This document shows positions 1 through 7,422 of a stretch of DNA of 64,000 nucleotides, in pieces. The DNA is taken from NCBI GenBank assembly GCA_012840355.1, contig DULN01000004.1, forward strand, positions 1 to 64,000, given 5' to 3'. Position 1 is the stretch's first letter, and each line of letters begins with the position of its first letter. Source of the DNA: Clostridiales bacterium (GTDB lineage: Bacteria; Bacillota; Clostridia; Oscillospirales; CAG-272). The position numbers and the translations under genes were made by a program. Under the pieces are notes generated by a model. It searched no databases. It was given only the letters and a program-made list of their open reading frames with translations, and was not told the DNA's origin.

Positions 1-50
1 ACGCCCTTAAAAACTTTTATGCATGGGGCTTGGTCAAGCCAAGCGTAACT
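1..50 (-). repeat. Dispersed repeat fragment, reverse orientation
   Basis: Read on the minus strand, this stretch gives CCAAGCCCC, then ATAAAAGTTTTTAAGGG. It matches the block before the terminal palindrome in the copies near 16,930 and 52,770. The element runs off the window edge, so its full extent is not visible. Confidence 0.5.
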
Positions 51-109
51 ACCATAAAGGAAGCATATACGCGCCGCCTTGCTTTGGTTAAAACAGGCGC
101 CGGCGCAAA

Positions 110-138
110 CAAAAAAGCCTGCGGCAATCCCGCAGGCT
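110..138 (-). terminator. Intrinsic terminator of the cytochrome-b5-like gene
   Basis: Stem AGCCTGCGG / CCGCAGGCT with a 5-nt loop, followed on the minus strand by six T. It lies about 50 bp past the stop of the gene at 187-576. Confidence 0.8.
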
Positions 139-186
139 AAATATGCATATATAATTTTGCGGCTGCGAAGGCCGCATTTTTTGCGC

Positions 187-576
187 CTATTCCGCAAGCA
201 CGCCGACGATAGGCATGAACTGCAGTATCCCAGGGCCGTGCGGCGACTCTTCCAACAGCTCAGTAAAGTCTATGCCCGCGCGGTGGCCGTGATGCTCCCC
301 GTCGCGCCATTGCGGCACGTTGCTTATATCGTAGACGAAGCCGTTATACGCAACATAAACGGGACGGCCGTCGGTGCCGTCGTAAAACGCAAGCTCCTCG
401 AGCGTGAATATGCGCAGCCCGTCTTCGTTTGTCTCAAACGCTTCCGGCTCGGTCAGCGCCTCCGTCTCCTCCGCGCCGGTTGTCTCATCCTCTTGCTGTG
501 CGTATATCTGTCGGCTTACCCACAATGTGAGCGTCACCGCCGCCGCGCCGAAGAGCCATGCTCTTTTTTTGTCCAT
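187..576 (-). CDS. Membrane-anchored cytochrome b5-like heme/steroid-binding protein
   Basis: 129 aa. A hydrophobic segment near residues 8-24 acts as signal anchor or signal peptide. A Glu/Thr-rich linker follows, then a compact domain from about residue 57 with the FTLEELAFYDG opening, PVYVAYNGFVYDIS and WRDGEHHGHRAG. This is the pattern of the short bacterial cytochrome b5-like heme/steroid-binding family (Cyt-b5 superfamily), usual in Clostridia. The HHGH cluster is the likely heme-ligand region. The domain should sit outside the membrane. The physiological partner is unknown; a role in extracytoplasmic redox or ligand binding is inference. It is monocistronic, with its own terminator. 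The family call is firm, the function is not. Confidence 0.8.
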   Translation of the reverse strand: MDKKRAWLFGAAAVTLTLWVSRQIYAQQEDETTGAEETEALTEPEAFETNEDGLRIFTLEELAFYDGTDGRPVYVAYNGFVYDISNVPQWRDGEHHGHRAGIDFTELLEESPHGPGILQFMPIVGVLAE

Positions 577-847
577 TACGCTTTCCCGTCCCTTTATTTT
601 TGCTTATACGAGAATTATTTTGCGCGCGGCGGGATAAAATTATTACGCGGATATATCAATTCCCGCATCCTTTGGCAATTTGCCCGCCAAAGGATGCATT
701 TCCGCTGGCAACGCCTGCCGGCGCATTTTTTGGCTGCCGAAAGGAGGGAAAGCAGAAGCCGAAAAACTGCCGGCGGCAAAAAGGCGGGTCCGCAACAGCG
801 GGAGATAAAAATGAGCCTTTGGCTCATTTTATTTTTTGCCACAAGGG
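577..847. other. Structured intergenic region with a perfect 12-bp hairpin
   Basis: No credible gene. It holds a perfect inverted repeat (arm GCATCCTTTGGC at 665-676, arm GCCAAAGGATGC at 686-697, 9-nt loop) and, at 808-830, a second hairpin AAAATGAGCC / GGCTCATTTT with T-rich flanks on both strands, which can terminate either way. A possible minus-strand promoter for the gene at 187-576 (TTGCCA, 17 bp, TATATC) overlaps one arm of the first repeat. The purine-rich, GCCGGCGGC-containing stretch 720-800 could fold but matches no riboswitch I recognise. Confidence 0.45.
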
Positions 848-881
848 TAAAAAAAAGCCGGACGAATAGCTCGCCCGGCTT
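848..881 (-). terminator. Intrinsic terminator of the CotF-like gene
   Basis: Stem AAGCCGG / CCGGCTT followed on the minus strand by a run of T, starting 12 bp past the stop codon at 893. Confidence 0.8.
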
Positions 882-892
882 GAATTTATATA

Positions 893-1348
893 TTAGTAAA
901 GGCCGTTGTCGGACATATAGCGGAACAGCTGCTCGCCGTGCTCCTGCTCCTCTTTCTGGATATGGTTCAGCACGTCGCGAACCGCAGGCTGGCACATTTC
1001 AAATATGCTAGTATTGTAAAGGCTCGACGCGTGTTTCTCCATCGCAAGGCAGTCGGCGCACATATACTGGGTCTGCTGCTTCGCGCTGTCGGGGCAGTCG
1101 CCCTTATAGCCCGACTGGTCGAACCTAGACCTGCTGGACGAACCGGTCGGCACCTGCGGGACGTTGCCCGAAAGCAGCTGGTTTATAGTGTTGAGGTGCT
1201 CGCCCTCGATGGAAGCCATCGTTTGAAACAGCGTTTTGAGCTTCGGGCCTGCTGCAACTTCCGCGTGCTTGTTATATTTATCGATACATAGCTGCTCCTG
1301 CTTTTTCGCGTCTTCGAGCAGCATTATCTCTTTTTGGGTAAGCGTCAT
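893..1348 (-). CDS. CotF-like spore coat / ferritin-like protein
   Basis: 151 aa, no signal peptide. The sequence opens MTLTQKEIMLLEDAKKQEQ and ends with HIQKEEQEHGEQLFRYMSDNGLY, the signature of the clostridial spore coat CotF family. It is a helical bundle with repeated acidic and His positions (EGEHLNTINQLL, KEEQEHGEQL) recalling ferritin-like proteins. A Cys pair (MCADCLAMEKH) and a Ser-rich linker lie in the middle. Members are abundant, often multicopy, coat or forespore proteins. It supports a sporulating lineage. It is monocistronic with a terminator. Whether it binds metal cannot be judged from sequence. Confidence 0.8.
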   Translation of the reverse strand: MTLTQKEIMLLEDAKKQEQLCIDKYNKHAEVAAGPKLKTLFQTMASIEGEHLNTINQLLSGNVPQVPTGSSSRSRFDQSGYKGDCPDSAKQQTQYMCADCLAMEKHASSLYNTSIFEMCQPAVRDVLNHIQKEEQEHGEQLFRYMSDNGLY

Positions 1349-1456
1349 TGCGGCATATCCTCGCTTTCAGACTTTTTTGGGATAAGTCCCAACATATTGT
1401 TCGCGAAAACCGCGGCGATTATGCAAAGCAAATTTATGTATAACCCAAACTTTTCC

Positions 1457-1489
1457 AAAATAATAATCCGGCGGATTGTGTTCCGCCGG
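1457..1489 (-). terminator. Probable terminator of hflX
   Basis: Perfect stem CCGGCGGA / TCCGCCGG with a 6-nt loop. On the minus strand it is followed by ATTATTTT. It lies 90 bp beyond the hflX stop. A second, weaker hairpin GCCCTCA / TGAGGGC lies closer to the stop, at about 1557-1574. Confidence 0.5.
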
Positions 1490-1579
1490 CAGGATTTATA
1501 CGTTTTGGTATTTACCCAGCACGCAACAGACGCCGTCCGTGAGCGGTAAGTTTAAGCCCTCATTGTGAGGGCATTACAT

Positions 1580-3022
1580 TTACTCGCATTCTATTTCCCA
1601 TTGCTTGAACATGCCGCGGGCTTTGGGGTCGACGGTGGCCTCAACCTCGACGCCGTCGTCGCGGTAGACCGGCTCGCTCACCGCTGCAAGCTCATACAGC
1701 CGCGCCAGCATTCCATGCTCGGCATGCGGGAAAAAGTAGCGCACCCTACGCCGTGCCTGCGCCACAAGCCGCTCGAGCGCCTCGGTAAGCTCGCCTATCC
1801 CCTGCCCCGTCAGCGCCGATATGAACAGCACGTTCTCGCGCGGCACCGTCCAGTCGGCGAGTATAGACGGCCGCAGCTCTGCGGGGTTCACGCGGTCGCA
1901 CTTGTTATAGGCGTAGAGGGTAGGCTTTTCCGCCGCGCCAAGCTCGGCTAGCAGCCCGCGCGTGACCTCAAGCTGCCTTTCATGCTCGGGGTCGGACGCG
2001 TCGATTAAAAGTATGATAAAATCCGCGAGCCGCACCTCCTCGAGCGTCGACTTGAACGCCTCGATGAGGTGGTGTGGCAGGTTGCGTATAAACCCGACAG
2101 TGTCGGATAAAAGCAGCTTTGCGCCGCTTGGCAGCTCGTACTTGCGCGTCGTCGGGTCAAGCGTCGCGAATAGCTTATCCTCGGCAAGTATGCCCGCGCC
2201 GGTAAGCGTGTTCATCAGCGTCGATTTTCCCGCGTTCGTGTAGCCCGCAATCGCCGCGAGCGGTATTCCAGACCGCGCTCGCCGTTGCCGCGTTACCGCG
2301 CGCGACGAGCTAAGACGCGCTAGCTCCTCGCGAAGCACCCTCATGCGCCGGCGCACATGCCGCCGGTCGGTCTCAAGCTTTGTCTCGCCCGGACCGCGCA
2401 TCGCTATGTTGCCGCCATGCTGGCGCGAAAGCTCCAGCCCTTTGCCCGTCAGCCGCGGCACGGTGTACTCCAGCTGCGCAAGCTCGACTTGAAGCTTACC
2501 TTCGCTCGTCACCGCGTGCAGCGCGAAAATGTCAAGTATCAGCATGCTGCGGTCAATCACGCGCACCACAAATGGCTCGGACTTTGGCGCACTGCCCCTG
2601 CCGCGCCTCGCCGCCCTCTCCCCGTCCGGCGCCTCGTATATCGGCTCATCGGCGCCGCCGGTGAAAATCGGCTCGCCGGGCAAAAGCTCCTCGGGGTTTG
2701 TTACCTCCTCGCCACCAGACAGCTCGTCCTCAAGGCTCCTAATCTGCGACGGCGACAGCTCGCAGTCGAACACCACGAGCCGCACGCCGTTTTTGCGGCA
2801 CAGCTCCGCAAGCTCAGCCGCTTTGCCGCGCCCGATGTATGTGCGCGGGTCGGGCGAATCTTTGCGCTGCTCGACCCTCGCGACTACTTTGCCTCCCGCG
2901 GTCTCGACCAGCCGCTCAAGCTCGTCTAGAGATGCCGAAAGCTCATCGTCGGTCATATCGGGCGTCGCGACGCCTACAATTATCACCGGCTCCGATTCGG
3001 CGATTTTTATGTTATCCTGCAT
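1580..3022 (-). CDS. hflX: Ribosome-associated GTPase HflX
   Basis: 480 aa. HflX binds the 50S subunit and splits stalled ribosomes in stress. The N-terminal domain carries DPRTYIGRGKAAEL. The middle has VVRVIDRSMLILDIFALHA, ARTxxGKLQVELAQL-like sequence, GPGETKLETDRR and an arginine-rich helix. The G domain begins near residue 257: GYTNAGKST (G1), FATLDPTTR (G2), SDTVGFI (G3), YNKCD (G4) and ISALTGQG (G5). The start has an AACGGAGAAC-like ribosome binding site (CGGAGA, 5-6 nt spacing). At 480 aa it is longer than the usual 410-430 aa. The excess is an insert of about 48 acidic and Gly-rich residues at roughly 105-152, between the nucleotide-sensing N-domain and the VIDR motif. Confidence 0.97.
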   Translation of the reverse strand: MQDNIKIAESEPVIIVGVATPDMTDDELSASLDELERLVETAGGKVVARVEQRKDSPDPRTYIGRGKAAELAELCRKNGVRLVVFDCELSPSQIRSLEDELSGGEEVTNPEELLPGEPIFTGGADEPIYEAPDGERAARRGRGSAPKSEPFVVRVIDRSMLILDIFALHAVTSEGKLQVELAQLEYTVPRLTGKGLELSRQHGGNIAMRGPGETKLETDRRHVRRRMRVLREELARLSSSRAVTRQRRARSGIPLAAIAGYTNAGKSTLMNTLTGAGILAEDKLFATLDPTTRKYELPSGAKLLLSDTVGFIRNLPHHLIEAFKSTLEEVRLADFIILLIDASDPEHERQLEVTRGLLAELGAAEKPTLYAYNKCDRVNPAELRPSILADWTVPRENVLFISALTGQGIGELTEALERLVAQARRRVRYFFPHAEHGMLARLYELAAVSEPVYRDDGVEVEATVDPKARGMFKQWEIECE

Positions 3023-3129
3023 ATCGTTCTCCGATGGCTATGCTCCCCTTTTCGGGGCGTTCTGAGTATATTATGCGAGATTTAGTGAACCGCTACTCTT
3101 AAAATAGAAAATGAGGATAAACGCAACAA

Positions 3130-3250
3130 AAGCCGCCGCTCGGGCAAGGGGCCTAAAGGTCATTCGCCTGCGAATGACGTTATAAGGCGGCGCGAAAATA
3201 GTAGGCGGCACCAGTTCGGCAGCAGCGCCCGGCACAGGGCGTAGTACCCC
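3130..3250 (+). repeat. Dispersed intergenic repeat, structured 5' module
   Basis: It starts AGCCGCCGCTCGGGCAAGGG and contains the inner hairpin GTCATTCGC / GCGAATGAC (about 3160-3178), closed by GGCGGCGC. The beginning and the GAATGACGTT segment recur at 24,330-24,380. The tail carries AGCGCCCGGCACAG, also seen near 47,900. No protein is supported here. Confidence 0.6.
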
Positions 3251-3260
3251 CACTTTTCTA

Positions 3261-4556
3261 TTACCCCAGAAGCCTAAAAACTTGCATTTGGGCGGTAACG
3301 TTCGGGTAGACGCCTTCGCGGTCGGGGTCGAGCTTAAGCCTCATCACATATTTGCCGCGCTCTAGCACGAGGTTCTGCGACACTATCAGCGTCCCCTCGC
3401 CGCGTTGCGATAACACCACGGTCGGCGTAACCCGCTTTGTTTCCTCGCCGGGGGAAGCTGAATCCTCGCTGCCGGAATCCGAGGAAGTCGGCACAAACGC
3501 CGGACCAAAAGCCGTTTCGGCGCCGCCCGTGCCTTCCTCACGCACCCGCTCGAGCGTAAATATTATGTCCGCGCTGGACGTGAGCGCAGAGACCGAAACG
3601 GTATAATACCCGTCACTATCAAGCTCGAGGGGGAACTCAATCGAGCCGGTCACTGTGTCCACCGTGAACGTGCCCGACACGTCGAACACTTTCGTTATCG
3701 ACGACGACGCGACAGTAAGTATCCCGGCTATTATAATAAGCACCGCGGGTATCACCACGGCCGCTATCACCTTCTGCTTCGGCGCGCGGCGGTTTATCAT
3801 GCAGTAGCCGATGAAAATCAGGACCCCGCCAAGAGCGAGGTAGACCAGCCCAACCCCTATCACGCTGCCCAGGTTAAGCTCAGCGTATACCTCGGCGGTC
3901 GAGCCGACATACCTTTCCGTCATGAACATCGATATTACGCTGAGCAGGTTGTTTATAAAGTGGAATATCATCGTTAAGACCATCGACTCGGTCTTAAGCG
4001 CGATATAAGTAAACGCGCAGCCGAGCATCATGGTCGGCACGAACCGGTAGGGGTCGAGGTGGAACACACCGAAAAGCAACCCGCCTAACAGCACTATCGC
4101 GACAGTGCTCTTTATCGGCTTCAGCGAGGAGAGTATAAACCCCCTGTGCAGCGTCTCTTCGCATACCGCCGGCAGGACCGCTATAATAAGCACCGCCATC
4201 GCAGGCGATACGCTCGTGCCAAGCTTAGTAAGCGCGTCGGCTGTCTTGCCTATATCCGGGAAGAAATATTGCGTAAGCAGCAGCGGCCCGATCATCAACA
4301 AATACGTGCCGCCGTATAGGAACGCGCCACCGAAAAACTCGCGCACCGGCGGCAGCCGCATCGGGAACGTCGCCGAAAAATTGGGCTTGGTCAAAAGGAA
4401 TGCCGCGCCGGTCAAGACGAGCAGCATAAGCTCGGTCAGCGCAAGCCCGGCAATTCCGAAATTTATCTGCAGCGGCGTCGCCACAAATACGAGCGCGACC
4501 AGCACCACGCCGAAAAGAATCAGCCCGTGATACGGTTTAAGACGGCGAGATTCCAT
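3261..4556 (-). CDS. CPBP family intramembrane metalloprotease with extra C-terminal domain
   Basis: 431 aa polytopic membrane protein. The CPBP (Abi/Rce1-like) motifs are clear: CEETLHRGFI near residue 131 (EExxxR), LLFGVFHLDPYRF (FxxxH) and TMIFHFINN (HxxxN). Family members cut peptides within the membrane, and many affect bacteriocin immunity or anchoring. After about residue 270 a further membrane helix leads into a roughly 140-residue soluble tail with a beta-rich, Ser/Thr-rich repeat (YYTVSVSALTSSADIIFTLE) and a Ser/Glu linker. That tail is not part of the CPBP core and probably faces outside. It lies downstream of rplA but is separated by a repeat and a weak terminator, so it is likely a separate unit. 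The substrate is unknown. Confidence 0.88.
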   Translation of the reverse strand: MESRRLKPYHGLILFGVVLVALVFVATPLQINFGIAGLALTELMLLVLTGAAFLLTKPNFSATFPMRLPPVREFFGGAFLYGGTYLLMIGPLLLTQYFFPDIGKTADALTKLGTSVSPAMAVLIIAVLPAVCEETLHRGFILSSLKPIKSTVAIVLLGGLLFGVFHLDPYRFVPTMMLGCAFTYIALKTESMVLTMIFHFINNLLSVISMFMTERYVGSTAEVYAELNLGSVIGVGLVYLALGGVLIFIGYCMINRRAPKQKVIAAVVIPAVLIIIAGILTVASSSITKVFDVSGTFTVDTVTGSIEFPLELDSDGYYTVSVSALTSSADIIFTLERVREEGTGGAETAFGPAFVPTSSDSGSEDSASPGEETKRVTPTVVLSQRGEGTLIVSQNLVLERGKYVMRLKLDPDREGVYPNVTAQMQVFRLLG

Positions 4557-4670
4557 AGTGTTTACTCCATAAATATGTCGTCGTTATGCCCCATGGGCAT
4601 AAACATAAATATTATATGCTAAGCAGATTTATTAGATAATGCGCGCGCCGGCAATGAATTTCTACTCTCC

Positions 4671-4749
4671 ACCCAAGCCGCCGCTTGGAATCCCAATGTA
4701 CGAGAGTTTTTGAGGGGGCTTGGGGGAACTTTTTCAAAAAGTTCCCCCA
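4671..4749 (+). repeat. Dispersed repeat, short copy with perfect palindrome
   Basis: It starts ACCCAAGCCGCCGCTTGG, passes through GAGTTTTTGAGGGGG and ends in a perfect palindrome at 4721-4749. The palindrome arm is TGGGGGAACTTTTT, 14 bp on each side of a single C. This is the best-preserved palindrome of the family in the window. Confidence 0.8.
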
Positions 4750-4786
4750 GAACAATCCCACGAAATTTCCGCCAAGCAAACCGAAA

Positions 4787-4807
4787 GGGCGGAGGGAGAC
4801 TCCGCCC
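4787..4807 (-). terminator. Weak terminator after rplA
   Basis: Stem GGGCGGA / TCCGCCC with a 7-nt loop, followed by only three T on the minus strand. It lies 17 bp past the rplA stop, and the palindrome at 4721-4749 follows it. Confidence 0.45.
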
Positions 4808-4823
4808 GAGCTGGTTTTTATCC

Positions 4824-5522
4824 TTATAACGACAGCCTTGAATGATTGATCTTAATGCCGGGGCCCATCGTCGAGGCGACGACGCAGCTCTTGATGTACT
4901 GGCCTTTCGCCGCCGCGGGCTTCGACCTTATAATGGCACCTATAAGCGCGTTGAAGTTATCCGCCAACTTCTCCGGGCCGAAGGAAGCGCGCCCGATCGG
5001 GCAGTGGATGATATTCGTCTTATCAAGCCTGTACTCGATCTTACCCGCTTTAGCCTCGCGCACAGCTTTGCCGACTTCCATCGTAACCGTGCCAGACTTG
5101 GGGTTGGGCATGAGGCCCTTCGGGCCGAGGATCCTACCGAGCCGGCCGATAACGCCCATCATGTCGGGAGTAGCAATAACGACGTCGAAATCAAGCCAGT
5201 TTTCGTTTTGAATCTTCGCTACCAACTCTTCGGCGCCAACATAGTCCGCGCCCGCCTCTTCGGCTTCTTTCGCCCTGTCGCCCTTAGCGAACACAAGCGT
5301 GCGGACAGTCTTACCGGTGCCGTGAGGGAGCACGACCGCGCCGCGAACCTGCTGGTCGGCATGGCGGCTGTCGACGCCGAGCCTGACGTGCAGCTCTATC
5401 GTTTCGTCAAACTTTGCTTTTGCGGTCTTGCAAACGAGATCAAGCGCTTCTGCCGGGTCATAAAGCTTTGTGCGGTCAACAAGCTTCGCTATCTCTGCGT
5501 ATCTTTTGCCTACTTTAGCCAT
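4824..5522 (-). CDS. rplA: 50S ribosomal protein L1
   Basis: 232 aa, normal length. It forms the L1 stalk of the large subunit and in most bacteria represses its own operon. Typical L1 sequence includes [60 protein letters not shown] and the terminal helix. It follows rplK by 20 bp with a GGGAGGAGG ribosome binding site. It is the last gene of the rpmG-secE-nusG-rplK-rplA operon here: rplJ and rplL, which usually follow, are absent, and a repeat and a protease gene come next. Confidence 0.98.
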   Translation of the reverse strand: MAKVGKRYAEIAKLVDRTKLYDPAEALDLVCKTAKAKFDETIELHVRLGVDSRHADQQVRGAVVLPHGTGKTVRTLVFAKGDRAKEAEEAGADYVGAEELVAKIQNENWLDFDVVIATPDMMGVIGRLGRILGPKGLMPNPKSGTVTMEVGKAVREAKAGKIEYRLDKTNIIHCPIGRASFGPEKLADNFNALIGAIIRSKPAAAKGQYIKSCVVASTMGPGIKINHSRLSL

Positions 5523-5542
5523 CTCTTTGCGCCTCCTCCCTC

Positions 5543-5968
5543 TCAGTCAACCACGGTAACGCCCATAGACTTGGCGGTACCTTCAATCATCGACATTGCA
5601 GCCTCAAGCGAGGAGGTGTTGAGGTCCGGCATCTTTATCTGCGCTATCTCCCTGATCTTGTCGCGCGTAATCGTCGCAACCGTGGTTCTACCGGGCTTGT
5701 CGGCGCCCAGCTCGATGTTGCAAGCTTTCTTAATCAGTATCGACGCGGGTGGGGTCTTGGTTATAAACGTGAACGTGCGGTCGGCATATATCGTTATGAC
5801 GACCGGGATAATCATGCCAAGCTGGTTCTTTGTGCGCTCGTTAAACTCCTTGGTGAAGTTCGGGATCGATACGCCGTACTGACCGAGCGCGGGTCCGACG
5901 GGGGGCTGAGGTGTAGCCTTTCCGGCTTCAAGCTGAAGCTTGACAACGCCCACTACTTTCTTTGCCAT
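5543..5968 (-). CDS. rplK: 50S ribosomal protein L11
   Basis: 141 aa, the usual size. L11 binds the GTPase-associated centre of 23S rRNA. The N-terminal [21 protein letters not shown] and C-terminal sequence ([25 protein letters not shown]) are diagnostic. It is preceded by a good AGGAGG-type site (TATGGAGGTAAAAAA) and by a hairpin leader, and followed by rplA. Confidence 0.98.
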   Translation of the reverse strand: MAKKVVGVVKLQLEAGKATPQPPVGPALGQYGVSIPNFTKEFNERTKNQLGMIIPVVITIYADRTFTFITKTPPASILIKKACNIELGADKPGRTTVATITRDKIREIAQIKMPDLNTSSLEAAMSMIEGTAKSMGVTVVD

Positions 5969-5989
5969 TTGACTTTTTTACCTCCATAT

Positions 5990-6028
5990 GTGGTTAGTGC
6001 GGAAGAGGTTGTCTTCCTCCCACTTAAT
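5990..6028 (-). promoter_or_regulatory. Candidate L1-responsive leader upstream of rplK
   Basis: The 89-bp nusG-rplK gap folds on the minus strand: outer AGTG / CACT (6021-6024 with 5996-5999), inner GGAAGA / TCTTCC. In many Firmicutes the rplK leader carries the mRNA mimic of the 23S L1 site, with a GTGGGAGG-type stem like this one. Position and fold support L1 autoregulation. The assignment is inference. Confidence 0.4.
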
Positions 6029-6057
6029 AGGGAACAAATCCATGCGGCAGCCGCCGC

Positions 6058-6612
6058 TTAGTTTTTCTTCACGATGTCCGAGTCAAGCTCAATAGGCGTC
6101 TCGCGCCCGAACATCGAGACGAGGACCTTGATTTTCTTTTTGTCCTCGGATATCTCCTGCACCGTGCCGATATAGCCCTTCAGCGGCCCGCTCGTTACGG
6201 TCACGCTGTCGCCGACGTCGTAATCGAGCGTGATGACGCGCGTCTCGACGCCCATCGCCTCCACTTCCTCGTCGGTAAGCGGCACAGGCTTCGAGCCCGG
6301 CCCGACGAAACCCGTCACGCCGCGAATGTTGCGGACTATGTGCCATGTTTCGTCGGTCATTATCATCTTTATCAGCACATAGCTGGGGAAAATCTTATGC
6401 TCAACTTCTTTTTTGATCGGGTTGCCGTTATCGTCCGTCCCGACCACTTCAACCGTCTTTTGGACGGGCACCCTGATATCGCTTATCAGATGCTTAAGCC
6501 CGCGATTTTCGACAATCTTCTCAAGGTTTGTCTTAACCTTGTTCTCGTAGCCCGAATAGGTGTGGGCCACGTACCAGTTCATTCCCGTACCGAGTTCGTT
6601 TATGTCGCTCAT
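6058..6612 (-). CDS. nusG: Transcription termination/antitermination factor NusG
   Basis: 184 aa. The NGN domain starts NWYVAHTYSGYENKVKTNLE. KIFPSYVLIKMIMTDETWHIVRNIRGVTGFVG follows, and the C-terminal KOW domain has VTSGPLKGYIGTVQEI. NusG binds the RNA polymerase clamp and couples elongation to Rho or the ribosome. The start at MSDINELGTG has AGGCGAG in front of it and lies 13 bp after secE. Order and spacing are typical of the secE-nusG operon. Confidence 0.98.
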   Translation of the reverse strand: MSDINELGTGMNWYVAHTYSGYENKVKTNLEKIVENRGLKHLISDIRVPVQKTVEVVGTDDNGNPIKKEVEHKIFPSYVLIKMIMTDETWHIVRNIRGVTGFVGPGSKPVPLTDEEVEAMGVETRVITLDYDVGDSVTVTSGPLKGYIGTVQEISEDKKKIKVLVSMFGRETPIELDSDIVKKN

Positions 6613-6625
6613 CGCCGCTCGCCTA

Positions 6626-6913
6626 TCAGATCAGCCTACCGATTGCAAGCAGTCCGGACGAAAACAAAAAGTCGAGGGTGCTGATAATGACGCTGAACAC
6701 GATTATGGCAACGAGCACCAAGACGGTGCTGCGGATCGTATCCTCTTTGCTGTACCATACGATCTTCTTAAGCTCGCTTTTATACTCGCGGAAAAACTTG
6801 CCAACTCTCTCGCTCAGCTTCACCTTCGGCTTTTTGGGTTTGGCCTCAGCTTTGTTTTTTTCCTCTTTGCCGGCAGCCTTTACTTCCTCGGCGTTTTTTA
6901 CCTTATCGGCCAT
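6626..6913 (-). CDS. secE: Preprotein translocase subunit SecE
   Basis: 95 aa. A charged Lys/Glu/Ala-rich N-terminus of about 30 residues precedes the SecE core SERVGKFFREYKSELKKIVW and one transmembrane helix (STVLVLVAIIVFSVIISTLD). It is part of the SecYEG channel. It lies between rpmG and nusG, the canonical order. The N-terminal extension is longer than in minimal SecE proteins but common in Clostridia. Confidence 0.95.
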   Translation of the reverse strand: MADKVKNAEEVKAAGKEEKNKAEAKPKKPKVKLSERVGKFFREYKSELKKIVWYSKEDTIRSTVLVLVAIIVFSVIISTLDFLFSSGLLAIGRLI

Positions 6914-6925
6914 TTCGCCTTCTCC

Positions 6926-7075
6926 TTATCTGGACTCTTTGTGTGCGGTGTGCTTGCGGCAGAACCTGCAGTATTTTCTCAGCTCAATCCTGTCAGGGTC
7001 GTTTTTCTTATTCTTCGTCGTGTCGTAGTTACGCCTTTTGCATTCCTCGCAGACGAGAGTGATCTTGACTCTCAC
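6926..7075 (-). CDS. rpmG: 50S ribosomal protein L33
   Basis: 49 aa, starting at GTG (7075-7073) behind a GGGAGGT site. The product reads [18 protein letters not shown], then [20 protein letters not shown]. Two CxxC pairs (CEEC, CRFC) make this a zinc-binding (C+) L33. It opens the operon with secE 12 bp downstream. It is driven by the strong promoter at 7202-7231. Confidence 0.95.
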   Translation of the reverse strand: MRVKITLVCEECKRRNYDTTKNKKNDPDRIELRKYCRFCRKHTAHKESR

Positions 7076-7172
7076 TTTGCTACCTCCCGAATCATATCGG
7101 CGGCGTTCGCCGATAATTTATTCTCCCTCATGCGGAGCGGCACCCGGGTACAGGCGGGCAAAATCACGGCAA

Positions 7173-7195
7173 CAAAAAAACCTCTCCGACGAGGT
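7173..7195 (-). promoter_or_regulatory. 5'-terminal hairpin with U-tract in the rpmG operon leader
   Basis: Stem ACCTC / GAGGT with a 6-nt loop, followed directly by seven T on the minus strand. Its first base lies about 7 nt after the -10 box, so it would form at the very 5' end of the transcript. It may be an early attenuator or an mRNA-stabilising 5' stem. Confidence 0.45.
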
Positions 7196-7201
7196 AGAAA
7201 C

Positions 7202-7231
7202 ATTATAACATACCTATATATATTCTGTCAA
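7202..7231 (-). promoter_or_regulatory. Sigma-A promoter of the rpmG-secE-nusG-rplK-rplA operon
   Basis: Consensus TTGACA (7226-7231), an 18-bp AT-rich spacer, and consensus TATAAT (7202-7207), 127 bp upstream of the rpmG start. Confidence 0.85.
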
Positions 7232-7251
7232 TAGCGCCGGCGCAATTTCTT

Positions 7252-7416
7252 TAAAAAAAGCGCCCGAAAAACGGACGCCCGCGTATATTTTTCCGCTTTT
7301 TTGCGCTTTTATTCAAACCTGCGCTCGTGGCATTGCTGCCCTACGGCGCGCGGGGCGTGCGAGAGGTATCATGAGCTTGATACGTCAGCCGCCCCGCTGC
7401 CGCGTTGTAATCAGCA
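7252..7416 (-). ncRNA. Candidate structured small RNA, about 165 nt
   Basis: It has its own promoter (7423-7451) and its own terminator (7253-7278). The predicted 5' end contains TTGCTG (7412-7417), which pairs with CAGCAA (7333-7338). Inside, GCGGGGCG / CGCCCCGC (7350-7357 with 7390-7397) and GTATCA / TGATAC nest in one rod-like hairpin. There is no reading frame. I do not recognise the family; the closed rod shape loosely recalls 6S RNA. It could instead be part of a long 3' region of the phosphoglucomutase mRNA. Confidence 0.4.
7253..7278 (-). terminator. Intrinsic terminator of the candidate small RNA or phosphoglucomutase transcript
   Basis: On the minus strand GCGTCCG, TTTTT, CGGGCGC (one G-T pair) is followed by seven T. 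Confidence 0.75.
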
Positions 7417-7422
7417 ACCTTA

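Noticed and set aside
720..838. Possible riboswitch (cobalamin, glycine or molybdenum-cofactor type) on the plus strand ending in a terminator
   Set aside because: No diagnostic consensus box could be matched and no gene follows on that strand. Kept only as a structured region.
2357..2929. Long plus-strand open frame within hflX
   Set aside because: It is antisense to a clearly conserved gene, without a ribosome binding site or recognisable product; high GC gives long shadow frames throughout.
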